The notes below the pieces were generated by a model. The model had not been told where the DNA came from and searched no databases. It saw nothing but the letters and a program-made list of their open reading frames with translations. Position numbers and translations under genes: made by a program. A stretch of DNA of 37,450 nucleotides from Nitrospirota bacterium (GTDB lineage Bacteria; Nitrospirota; UBA9217): contig JAOUEV010000035.1 of the NCBI GenBank assembly GCA_029858565.1, positions 1 through 37,450 of the forward strand. Direction: 5' to 3'. Of this stretch, positions 24,080 to 34,606 are shown one piece after another. Numbering within the stretch: position 1 is the stretch's first letter; each line of letters begins with the position of its first letter.

Positions 24080-26813
24080 ATTCAGATTCTTCCTCCTCGG
24101 GTGTATTTGCGGAGCAAGATTGCGCCAAAGATAAGGCAGGTTTCGATAACGATGGTAGCTGTATGCCGGAGGAATTGGCCGAATTTTTCTGATCTTGGGT
24201 TTCAATATTCTCAATTGCCATCATTCCCAGATGCCCATAGACTATCAAAGCTTCTCTATGCTGCTCTCTCAGCCGTTCGTCAAAATTCTTGGCATCCATG
24301 ACCCTGAGCCAGTCCGCAACGCGCTCGGGAGACAGTTCTTTCTTCTTTACGTTGTGCTTTTTTGCAAGCTCGTCAAATGCGTAGCGCAACTCTATCCTGC
24401 TAAGACGACGAAGACGCCATACCAACTTGGACTCGCACTGTTGCCACTCATTGTTCACAAGTGCATAAACGTACCTCACATCCCATGGATCAATTCTGAT
24501 TTCGACTGGCTTCTTATGTAAGCCTGCCGTCGACAAGGTATTATTCCAATACCAAATGTTGTTTATCTTGACACCGCGCTGACCATCAACGACGCGGCTT
24601 CCCGTGGCATCGGGAGCAGGGCATGTTTCGATCCGAAACGTTCGGTCGAAGCGAACGATACGGTGAAGGCGCATTCCGGTTTCAGCCATTCTTCTAAGAA
24701 AATGCTTTACTGGTTCTTCTCCGTGTGCCGGATGATTTTCCGTTCCATAGAGTTTTTCAAAATAGAAATCTAGCGCTCCATGCAACGCAGGCAATGTCCA
24801 TTCGACAAAGTTCTTGGGATTGACGGACTTTGTGATCATCCGGAGGTGTTTCCGCAGTTGAGTATTTCCACTAAGATTATGAATTAACTGTGACTGGGTT
24901 ATTCCGAAGAGACGTTCAATCACAGCACCATGGCGTGGTTCACCTGCCGGGCGATATCTGATACTACAGCCGTATAAACGACAAACACGTTTGAACGCTC
25001 TCGATTTGAATTCTTTCCCATTGTCGACAACTATCATATCCGGCATCCGACCGTGTCTACGAACAATATCCCGAAGTAACATCATGCATGACTTATAACT
25101 GGCCTGTTCAAAGGATAGATAGAAACCTACTACGTTACGTGATTCGGCATCGATTGCCAGTGAAAGCCAGACCGTCCATTTGGATCTCTTCAAGTTCGGC
25201 GAGCACAGCAATATTTCCAGCGGTGTGTGATCAAAATGTACATACTGAAAAGGACGAACACCATGAATATGCTCATCCAGTTTCAGGTACCAAACAATGG
25301 GTTGAAGCTGATAATGTGACCGTTTGCCTTTCCGCTTACGAACCGACGTAAGTCTATCGATCTCTTTATTACATGTTTTTTGCGAACAGACTTTGACACC
25401 CGCAGATTGACAAGCTTCGAGCACCAGCGTGTATGCCATCTTCTTGTTTATGTTTGTAGCGGTGTTGAATTTGTTCACGACAATTGATTTTATGATATCG
25501 ATTAGAATTTGAGGAATTTTCCTCTCGCGGTTCCCGCAATTCTCGTAATTTGGAACAAGGGCCATATTTTGGTCCAGTACATTTTCGCCCGCTTCCCTAA
25601 TGGCTTGTCTATATCTCTGCAAAGTACGTTTTGATACTGTTACGAGCTCTGGTGCAGTGTCAGAATATTCCAGTTGTTGTGCTCTACGGAGTGCCCAGTC
25701 CATTTCTTTAGGCGACAATGAAGCTGGCGACTCAGTTGTTATTTCACGATTAGGAGATATTATGGACAGCTTTCCTGCCGCGTATTGCTTTTCCAAAACT
25801 TCAAGTGAAAGCTCGGTAGTACCATCGTCGGCCGATAACATTACTGATTTCTGTCCAACAAGAGCGATCGTATAAGTTTTGCCGTCGTAATTTACTTCAG
25901 TCCCAACGGTAAATGAGACATCTAATCTAGACGTCTCATCATCATCCCTTGAATCTTCAATTCGCTGATAGAAAGCGAGTGTAGTTTTATCTCGATAAAC
26001 GCGGGCGCTATCCGTTTCGGAGATATCATCATTCATTATGTCAAAGGCTATGTGCCCATCGACTATCGCCTTGTATATATCATCGGCAGACACACGCGCA
26101 GAGGGATCTACGTCATGCTCGTCTTCCGCGGCTATCGCATCTTTACCACATGCCGAGTATTTCAACAGTTCCCCTATCGTGGCCACTGCATTTTCGGCAA
26201 GAATGTCATGGATAAGATCTATTTTCTTTTGATCAACGGGAATGCAGGATGGGGAATAGTAATCGGATAGAAACTCAAGGTTGCTGACATACTGTCGCGG
26301 ATGCTCATCCGATGAACGAAGGCGATAGGTTATGCCTCTATCGGAAAGAAATTCTTCAACTGCCGGAAAACGCCACTCTCCATTTTCCTTTACGAATCTT
26401 CCCGGGTACTTTGAAGCGAGTTTCTCGAGTCTCTTTTCTTGCCGCCACTCTTCGATAAGTATCTGGTCATCACGAATAATAAGAAAATCCGGTGCGTGTT
26501 GTATTCTTGTTTTTTGGGCTCCGCCGTTAATAGGAAGGATAAGATCAAGGTAACAAGGTTGGGGATAGTATTCGATTACATGCGAATCATGTTCATATTG
26601 GATTACTGCAGGAAACTCCACGGTCCTGCTTTCCGTGCCGATGTGCATATCCCGACCCATTTTCTTGCTTGCGTACAATGTGATCACATTGCCGGAATTA
26701 GATTTTATATCTCTGACAGGAGATTCTCTTCTTGCCTTTTCAACGAGACGTCTACCTTCGGGAGGAGTGCCAAGTCTATCAAATAACAAATTAAGATCAG
26801 TAATGGTCATCAT
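24066..26813 (-). CDS. tnsAB: TnsA-TnsB fusion transposase of a Tn7-like element
   Basis: A 915-residue protein joining a TnsA-like endonuclease region to a TnsB/Mu-type transposase. The TnsA-like part (about 1-190) has E61 in GTESRTVEF, D109 in HAPDFLII, and ILIEEWRQEKRL where TnsA normally shows its catalytic lysine motif; a winged-helix-like segment follows (SDRGITYRLR...). A region near 365-500 has helix-turn-helix character. The DDE core has D528 (HFDHTPLE), D597 (VVDNGKEF) and E633 (VIERLFG), giving D,D(35)E. A Mu-type beta-barrel (about 735-800) and an acidic tail close it. The ATG has AAGGA at seven bases. The fusion should cut both strands at the ends if the TnsA part is active, giving cut-and-paste transposition. 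Confidence 0.87.
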   Translation of the reverse strand: MMTITDLNLLFDRLGTPPEGRRLVEKARRESPVRDIKSNSGNVITLYASKKMGRDMHIGTESRTVEFPAVIQYEHDSHVIEYYPQPCYLDLILPINGGAQKTRIQHAPDFLIIRDDQILIEEWRQEKRLEKLASKYPGRFVKENGEWRFPAVEEFLSDRGITYRLRSSDEHPRQYVSNLEFLSDYYSPSCIPVDQKKIDLIHDILAENAVATIGELLKYSACGKDAIAAEDEHDVDPSARVSADDIYKAIVDGHIAFDIMNDDISETDSARVYRDKTTLAFYQRIEDSRDDDETSRLDVSFTVGTEVNYDGKTYTIALVGQKSVMLSADDGTTELSLEVLEKQYAAGKLSIISPNREITTESPASLSPKEMDWALRRAQQLEYSDTAPELVTVSKRTLQRYRQAIREAGENVLDQNMALVPNYENCGNRERKIPQILIDIIKSIVVNKFNTATNINKKMAYTLVLEACQSAGVKVCSQKTCNKEIDRLTSVRKRKGKRSHYQLQPIVWYLKLDEHIHGVRPFQYVHFDHTPLEILLCSPNLKRSKWTVWLSLAIDAESRNVVGFYLSFEQASYKSCMMLLRDIVRRHGRMPDMIVVDNGKEFKSRAFKRVCRLYGCSIRYRPAGEPRHGAVIERLFGITQSQLIHNLSGNTQLRKHLRMITKSVNPKNFVEWTLPALHGALDFYFEKLYGTENHPAHGEEPVKHFLRRMAETGMRLHRIVRFDRTFRIETCPAPDATGSRVVDGQRGVKINNIWYWNNTLSTAGLHKKPVEIRIDPWDVRYVYALVNNEWQQCESKLVWRLRRLSRIELRYAFDELAKKHNVKKKELSPERVADWLRVMDAKNFDERLREQHREALIVYGHLGMMAIENIETQDQKNSANSSGIQLPSLSKPALSLAQSCSANTPEEEESEYGLF

Positions 26814-26890
26814 TTTCCGGTCCTTTTCAGTTCTGGCAGATCAGGCATATATTTCTACGTCTTATCTCAAAAACCGGGGGCAAGGTTCTT

Positions 26891-26995
26891 AATTCGGACC
26901 ACTCCCAGTTACCCCAGGCTCCCCTCAGATACATCAGCTAATTCGCGCCACAGTCCAACCATATCGCCAACGAGCCACTTTAGAGATAGTTAACA
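26891..26995. mobile_element. Predicted right transposon end with three TnsB-like sites
   Basis: Three direct repeats upstream of tnsAB share, on the minus strand, the core GTGG-Y-N-CG followed by AATTA-like bases: GTGGCTCGTTGG (26,967-26,978), GTGGCGCGAATT (26,940-26,951) and GTGGTCCGAATT (26,891-26,902). They are spaced 27 and 49 bases apart, as TnsB sites at Tn7-like ends often are. Outside the outermost copy the minus strand begins TGTTAACTATC at 26,995, and TGT is the usual terminal triplet. The position, just outside the transposase gene, is where the right end is expected. The exact terminus is inferred, and no matching left end was found. Confidence 0.55.
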
Positions 26996-27224
26996 TGTCA
27001 TTGTGGCTAGTAATAGCTAGCAGAAATATATAATAAATACTAGTTATTGTCAAACAAAATAGCATCTACTCTTTAACTTGTTAAAAAGAAAGCTTTTTAT
27101 TCCAATTTCAATGTCAGTTACTGGGTATAAATGGCACTTAATGATGGGAATATATTGTACTAGCTCCCTTTTATTGGAAGTAAATACATGCTAATCCAAA
27201 TATTATTTACAAAGGAAGGAACTT
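26996..27224. other. AT-rich spacer before the XRE regulator
   Basis: Strongly AT-rich non-coding DNA between the proposed transposon end and the regulator gene. It contains small inverted repeats (GCTAG...CTAGC near 27,006-27,021 and AAAAAG/CTTTTT near 27,085-27,099). These could be operators for the adjacent regulator. No promoter stands out. Confidence 0.4.
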
Positions 27225-27932
27225 ATGTTAAAGTTGAAAATGCTGAGAATCGCCAGGAAATTCTTCGGATACACACAGGAAGAACTCGCAGAAAAGATTG
27301 GAACCAGTCAGAAATATTATACGCAGATTGAAAACGGGCTATCGAAGTCAAATCCGATCATCAGCAAGCTCGCAGGAATCCTTAACATCAAAGAATCCTT
27401 TCTAGGCTCATCCGGAGAATACATTGAGTATCCGTTTCTCTCCGACTTTTACACCTTCTGTTTAACTGATAAGGAGATATTTGAACTTTACAAGAATATT
27501 TCAGAGTATGTATGCTCGCCGTCTGAATTTATAGACATCGTCTTTCTTCTCATTCGCCCATCCTTAATTCGTGTTGCGCCAACGCTAAGTGGTTACCCAG
27601 TTATCTATTTCGCCATAAGAGACGATAGAGACACGGTATTTCTCTTTAGGAGAAAAATACGGACTAGGCGCCTGGCAATAGCAAACAAACCTCGCAATGA
27701 CAATAAGGAAATAGAAATCCGTTCATTTGCGCGGGTTGATTCCTTTCGCGTAATGCTACACAGCTTGCCAGGTACGTATATATTGGAGTCGACCAGAATG
27801 ATTTCAGATGAACTTCACAAACAAATCGAAGATGGATCTGTTTCAAGAAACGATATTGTGCAGCTATTTCCCGATGCAAAGTATTTCCAGGGCCAATATC
27901 TAGCGCATACGAAGATAAGAAGTCGACGCTAG
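27225..27932 (+). CDS. XRE-type helix-turn-helix regulator, long C-terminus
   Basis: A 235-residue protein with an N-terminal XRE/Cro-like DNA-binding domain (about 5-60, GYTQEELAEKIGTSQKYYTQIENG) and a C-terminal region (about 70-235) that I do not recognise. The C-terminus is rich in aromatic and basic residues and lacks visible catalytic motifs. The start has AAGGAAGGA at the right distance. The gene is clearly more AT-rich than the three genes after it, so it may have a separate origin. It ends 15 bases before the methyltransferase-like gene and probably regulates the block, as controller proteins do for restriction-modification systems, where methylation must come before cutting. Confidence 0.75.
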   Translation: MLKLKMLRIARKFFGYTQEELAEKIGTSQKYYTQIENGLSKSNPIISKLAGILNIKESFLGSSGEYIEYPFLSDFYTFCLTDKEIFELYKNISEYVCSPSEFIDIVFLLIRPSLIRVAPTLSGYPVIYFAIRDDRDTVFLFRRKIRTRRLAIANKPRNDNKEIEIRSFARVDSFRVMLHSLPGTYILESTRMISDELHKQIEDGSVSRNDIVQLFPDAKYFQGQYLAHTKIRSRR

Positions 27933-27947
27933 TTTTCGGACTTGCCC

Positions 27948-28598
27948 ATGAACCTGATCAAGTCAAAACAACGTATCGCGGATCACGGGGAGGTATTTAC
28001 CCCCGCGTGGATGGTCGATGCAATGCTCGACCTCGTTAAGGGCGAGACCGAGCGCATTGACGCCCGTTTCCTGGAGCCGGCGTGCGGGAGTGGGAACTTC
28101 CTCGTACGCATTCTACAGCGCAAACTCACTGCCGTCGAACTCAAATACGCGAAGTCCGACTTTGAAAAGCGACACTACGCACTTCTCGCTGTGATGTGCA
28201 CTTACGGGATTGAGCTTCTGCCGGATAACATCGCCGAGTGCCGCGCAAACATGCTCGAAATCCTTGCCGACTACCTGAATCTCGACGAGTCGGATGACCT
28301 GTATCGAGCCGCCTTCTATGTGCTATCGCAGAACCTCGTCCACGGCGACGCCCTGAAGATGCGGGCCAGCGATGACCAACCGATCACTTTTGCGGAATGG
28401 GGATACCTCGGGAAGGGGAAGTTCCAGCGCCGCGATTTCCGTTTGGACGTGCTGACGGGGGCGTCAGCTTATAGCAGGGAGGGCGATCTCTTTGCCAACC
28501 TGGGTAAACACGAGATCTTCACGCCGACCAAGACCTACCCGCCGATGACGGTGAGCGAGCTTGCCGCTAACGGCGGTGCACCGAAGGAGTCAGTATGA
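27948..28598 (+). CDS. Half-length adenine methyltransferase-like protein, no NPPY
   Basis: A 216-residue protein with the front part of a gamma-type N6-adenine DNA methyltransferase. It has DHGEVFTPAWMVDAMLDLV (motif X, about 12-30), the SAM-binding FLEPACGSGNFLV (motif I, about 41-53), a motif II-like stretch LLPDNIAECRANM, and NLVHGDAL (motif III-like). The catalytic motif IV (NPPY) is absent, and the protein instead ends in a unique tail with HEIFTPTKTYPPMTVSEL. It probably binds SAM but cannot methylate alone. It overlaps the next methyltransferase by four bases (ATGA). ATG 27,948 is preferred over TTG 27,942. It may be a partner subunit or a SAM-sensing component. Confidence 0.75.
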   Translation: MNLIKSKQRIADHGEVFTPAWMVDAMLDLVKGETERIDARFLEPACGSGNFLVRILQRKLTAVELKYAKSDFEKRHYALLAVMCTYGIELLPDNIAECRANMLEILADYLNLDESDDLYRAAFYVLSQNLVHGDALKMRASDDQPITFAEWGYLGKGKFQRRDFRLDVLTGASAYSREGDLFANLGKHEIFTPTKTYPPMTVSELAANGGAPKESV

Positions 28599-30194
28599 CA
28601 GGCCAGGCCCTCTTTGCGCTTCGTGGCAGGAATCCGGATGTGCTGACCTGCATTGCGAACCTCTCGAACGATGAGGTGTTCACGCCTCCTGAATTCGCGA
28701 ACAGGATGCTGGATACCCTTGCCGAGGCGTGGGCGGCCAACAGCAAGGGCGCGAACATCTGGGCGGATAGTTCGGTGAAGTTCCTTGACCCGTGCACGAA
28801 GTCCGGCGTTTTCCTCCGTGAGATCACCAGCCGACTCAATAAAGGCCTGGCAGACGAGATCCCAAACCTCGAGGACCGCGTCAATCACATCCTAACGAAA
28901 CAGGTGTTCGGCATCGGAATCACGCATCTTACGAGCCTGCTTGCACGCCGGAGTGTGTATTGCTCGAAGCACGCAAAAGGCAAACACTCCATCACGAAGT
29001 CCTTCCGTAGCGACGAAGGCAATATCTGGTTCAAACGAACCGAACACACTTGGGTTGATGACAAGTGCGAGTACTGTGGCGCAAGTAAAAAGGCCCTTGA
29101 CCGTGGTGAGGGTCTTGAAACTCACGCATATGCGTTCATCCACGCCGACAATATCAAGGCCCGATTTACCGAGTTGTTTGGAGGCACTATGCAATTTGAC
29201 GTAGTCATTGGTAATCCCCCGTATCAGTTGGATGATGGCGGTTATGGCACGAGCGCAGCTCCGATCTATCAGCTGTTTGTCGAAAAAGCCCTTGAGCTCG
29301 ATCCACGCTACGCCGTGTTCGTGACGCCTTCAAGATGGATGGCTGGGGGAAAGGGGCTCGACAAGTATCGTGAGCGTATGCTCTCCGACAAGCGTCTTCG
29401 AAATATCGTAGACTATCCGAAGCTTTACGAAGGCTTCCCGGGGGTGAAGATTCGCGGGGGCATCTCTTATTTTTTGTGGGAGCGGGAGCACAAAGGCCCG
29501 TGCGAAGTTCAGACGATTTGGGACGGTCAGCCGACGGGACCAGCAGTTGCACGCTATCTCGATGCGTATGACATCTTGGTGCGGCGCAACGAGGCGGTCC
29601 CGATCCTGGAGAAGGTCAGAGCGAAGAGCGAGCAGACACTCGACACACGTGTTTCAAGCGGAAAACCGTTCGGATTACGCACATTCTTTCATGGCAAGCC
29701 AGCCGCAAAAGGTCTCAAGAAACCGGTGAAGCTCTTCGGGTCACAGAAGATCAGCTGGGTGGAGCGGTCTGCAATCACCGTGAATCCCACGTGGATAGAC
29801 GAGTGGAAAGTACTTATGACGGCTGTGCAGGGAACGAGTGCGGCGGTTGAAACCAAGTTCCTCAGCAAGCCCATCATCGCTGAACCGGGCACGGCCTGTA
29901 CTGAGACCTACCTTGTTGCTGGCCACTTCGACAATGAGACGACAGCAACCAACTACGCAAAGTATCTGCGCACCCGGTTTCTTCGTTTCCTGGTCTCCCT
30001 ACGCAAAGCTACTCAGCACGCCACTCGCGACGTATATGCCTTTGTCCCTGACTTGCCGTTGGACAAAGAGTGGACCGACGCTAAGCTCTACAAGCGTTAC
30101 GGCCTGACCAAGGAAGAGATCGCCTTTATTGAGTCGCAAGTCGCTGAGCACGACAGCGAGCTGTTTGAGGAAGGCATTGCCGACGAAGGTGGCG

Positions 30195-30202
<8 letters not shown>
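28595..30202 (+). CDS. Eco57I-like N6-adenine DNA methyltransferase
   Basis: A 535-residue methyltransferase. Motif X is NDEVFTPPEFANRMLD (25-40), motif I FLDPCTKSGVFL (63-74; the usual GSG is replaced by TKSG), and the catalytic motif IV VVIGNPPYQLDDGG (203-216). Between I and IV lies a cysteine/histidine cluster (C123, H125, C158, C161), perhaps a zinc ribbon. Residues about 300-500 should hold the target-recognition region, and the tail is acidic (EEGIADEGGDE). It overlaps the half-methyltransferase upstream by four bases and the helicase downstream by eight. It is probably the modification enzyme of a restriction-modification system. Confidence 0.83.
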
Positions 30203-32732
<2,530 letters not shown>

Positions 32733-32922
32733 AGGGCTTCGATCGGAGATAGGCGCAGCGAACATCTGAAATAGATATTTCTACTCAGGTCGGCAGGTTC
32801 CACTTGCTCGACTTCACCTATTTACTTCACGGGACGAATTGTCAGCGGCATTACAATAGACTGTTTGTTTATTATACATGAATATTGGGGTGGGCAGCGG
32901 CCACTACCATCCAGCCCGTCAG

Positions 32923-32937
32923 GAGGCCGCAGGCCTC
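32923..32937. terminator. Short GC hairpin between converging genes
   Basis: GAGGCC-GCA-GGCCTC is a perfect six-base-pair stem in the 217-base gap between the converging helicase and carbamoyltransferase genes. It may work as a terminator in either direction, but no good T-tract follows. The rest of the gap shows nothing recognisable. Confidence 0.4.
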
Positions 32938-32949
32938 TCTATCCAGTCG

Positions 32950-34602
32950 TTAGACTTCCCTCATTACGCGAAGGGGCGTCACATTCACGCTAGCTATAGG
33001 CTTTGGCGTGCTTAAGTATGCCTGATAACTGCTCGACGACCTTAAAAGATAGCTTCGCCCTTCAATCACAAAGCCATCTAATTTCTGCTTTACGACATAT
33101 GATGATAGATCATCTATCTTGTTTATAAATCCTCTACCATTGAAGTTCAACGAGGTGTTGCACAAGACACCGTAACCAGTACGCGCCTTGAATGCGATGA
33201 GCAAATTGTACAAGCTTCGGTTGGTCGCAGACGACACTGTCTGAATACGGGCAGTCCTATTCACGTGAGTAACAGCCGCCAGCGCATTCGTTCTTACACT
33301 ATACGTATAAAGCATATGCGGACTCGCGTGGTCGCAGCCAAACCACCGCACAGCATCTTCTTCCAAGCAAACAGGAGCAATCGGACGGAATTGCTCACGC
33401 TGCTTGATCTCATTTAACCTCGCTCTGGTGTTATCACGGAATGGTGCCGCAAGAATTGAACGGTTGCCCAAGGCCCGAGGACCGATTTCATATTTGCCGC
33501 TCACCCATGCCAGAATGAGGTCATTGGCCAACATGTCTGCAATCATTTCATCATCAGCCTCGTAAAGATCATACTGCGACATATCGAAAGACCAAGTCGT
33601 GTCGAAGCTAAGGCCTGAATAGACGTTCCAATCAATTTTTGGGTTCCCCGTAAAATGGAACTGGGCGTCGATCGCTGTCCCGATCGCAGAACCTGAATCG
33701 TTTGCAACAGGCGGCACGAAGACCTCGGGAAAAAGGCCTGATTCCTTCCACTTGGTATTCCAGTCGCAATTCAGGCCACATCCACCTGCAATAATCAGCG
33801 GCATTCTTTTCTTCATGTTCGCTTTCGCGAATTGATAAAATATATCAAAGATCTTGTTGCTAAAAATACCTGCGAAGTTGCGAAATTCTGGATCATCTAC
33901 GCCCACATTATGGTACGGCAAATGGCTCGTGTCTCCGTGCGCGGTCAGTTCGAGGTGCGGGCAGTCTTGCAGCAGAAAGTCGATCAACTGTTTCTCGTCA
34001 GCTGAGGGAGTGCTGCGAACGGAAAATGAGGCTAAAGCCATGAGCTTCCCAGCGTCGGCAAACCGAGAAAAGGGTGAATTCTTAGGAAATGCTGGATCGG
34101 CCAAGCCGTAGAGCAGGGCATACCGATGCCCAGGCTCATGCATGACATCTGCAAGTAATGTGATGTTCAGCTCAGAATCGATTTCGTAAAAGGCGCCAAT
34201 CCCCCCCTCCCATGTCAACCCATAGCATGGTGTGCCCTTAGGCAGGTTTGACATACCGAAAGCGCAAAGAAGGTGTGATCGTTCGTGCGAAGACGAGAAG
34301 TACACTATTGGTTTTCCCAGAAGGCGCCGTTGGCCAGTGACAATGTCGTTCTTCAACACGCCACGGTACCCGGCAACAATGCGCGAGCCGGTGACGCTGT
34401 CGTCGCACGGCCACCAACCGCCCGTACAGAGAACATCGGGCACTTCTTCGAGTTCGCCAAGAATGTCGACGACATCATGGCTGGATATAGGTGAGTGTCG
34501 ATAATGTGAGTTCTTCTCCGACTCTATCGAAAATCGTAAACGAGCATCCTTTAGATAGGCGATGCCCCCGTCATGGCCGGGGTTATACGAGAGAATATTC
34601 AT
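32950..34602 (-). CDS. NodU/CmcH-family carbamoyltransferase
   Basis: A 550-residue O-carbamoyltransferase that would use carbamoyl phosphate and ATP to carbamoylate a sugar hydroxyl. It shows the N-terminal ASKHA-like start MNILSYNPGHDGGIAYL, the metal-binding HERSH (H106, H110), AGGCGLNCDWN near 285-295, and the YrdC-like C-terminal signature EIGPRALGNRS. The expected metal-site aspartate region reads GLTWEGGIGAF, with E132 instead. I chose the ATG at 34,602, which has GGAG eight bases upstream and lies five bases after the stop of the glycosyltransferase fusion, so the two are one operon. Relatives act on Nod factors and antibiotics; the context here is a surface glycan. Confidence 0.87.
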   Translation of the reverse strand: MNILSYNPGHDGGIAYLKDARLRFSIESEKNSHYRHSPISSHDVVDILGELEEVPDVLCTGGWWPCDDSVTGSRIVAGYRGVLKNDIVTGQRRLLGKPIVYFSSSHERSHLLCAFGMSNLPKGTPCYGLTWEGGIGAFYEIDSELNITLLADVMHEPGHRYALLYGLADPAFPKNSPFSRFADAGKLMALASFSVRSTPSADEKQLIDFLLQDCPHLELTAHGDTSHLPYHNVGVDDPEFRNFAGIFSNKIFDIFYQFAKANMKKRMPLIIAGGCGLNCDWNTKWKESGLFPEVFVPPVANDSGSAIGTAIDAQFHFTGNPKIDWNVYSGLSFDTTWSFDMSQYDLYEADDEMIADMLANDLILAWVSGKYEIGPRALGNRSILAAPFRDNTRARLNEIKQREQFRPIAPVCLEEDAVRWFGCDHASPHMLYTYSVRTNALAAVTHVNRTARIQTVSSATNRSLYNLLIAFKARTGYGVLCNTSLNFNGRGFINKIDDLSSYVVKQKLDGFVIEGRSYLLRSSSSYQAYLSTPKPIASVNVTPLRVMREV

Positions 34603-34606
34603 AATG

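Noticed and set aside
21621-26813. CRISPR-associated transposon
   Set aside because: The TnsAB fusion layout recalls some CRISPR-linked elements, but no repeat array, Cascade or Cas12k gene is visible anywhere in the window.
26881-26990. The repeats upstream of tnsAB as the end of an IS21-family insertion sequence
   Set aside because: Similar-looking words occur near IS21-type ends, but no istA or istB gene is present and the adjacent transposase is of TnsAB type. Not fully excluded.
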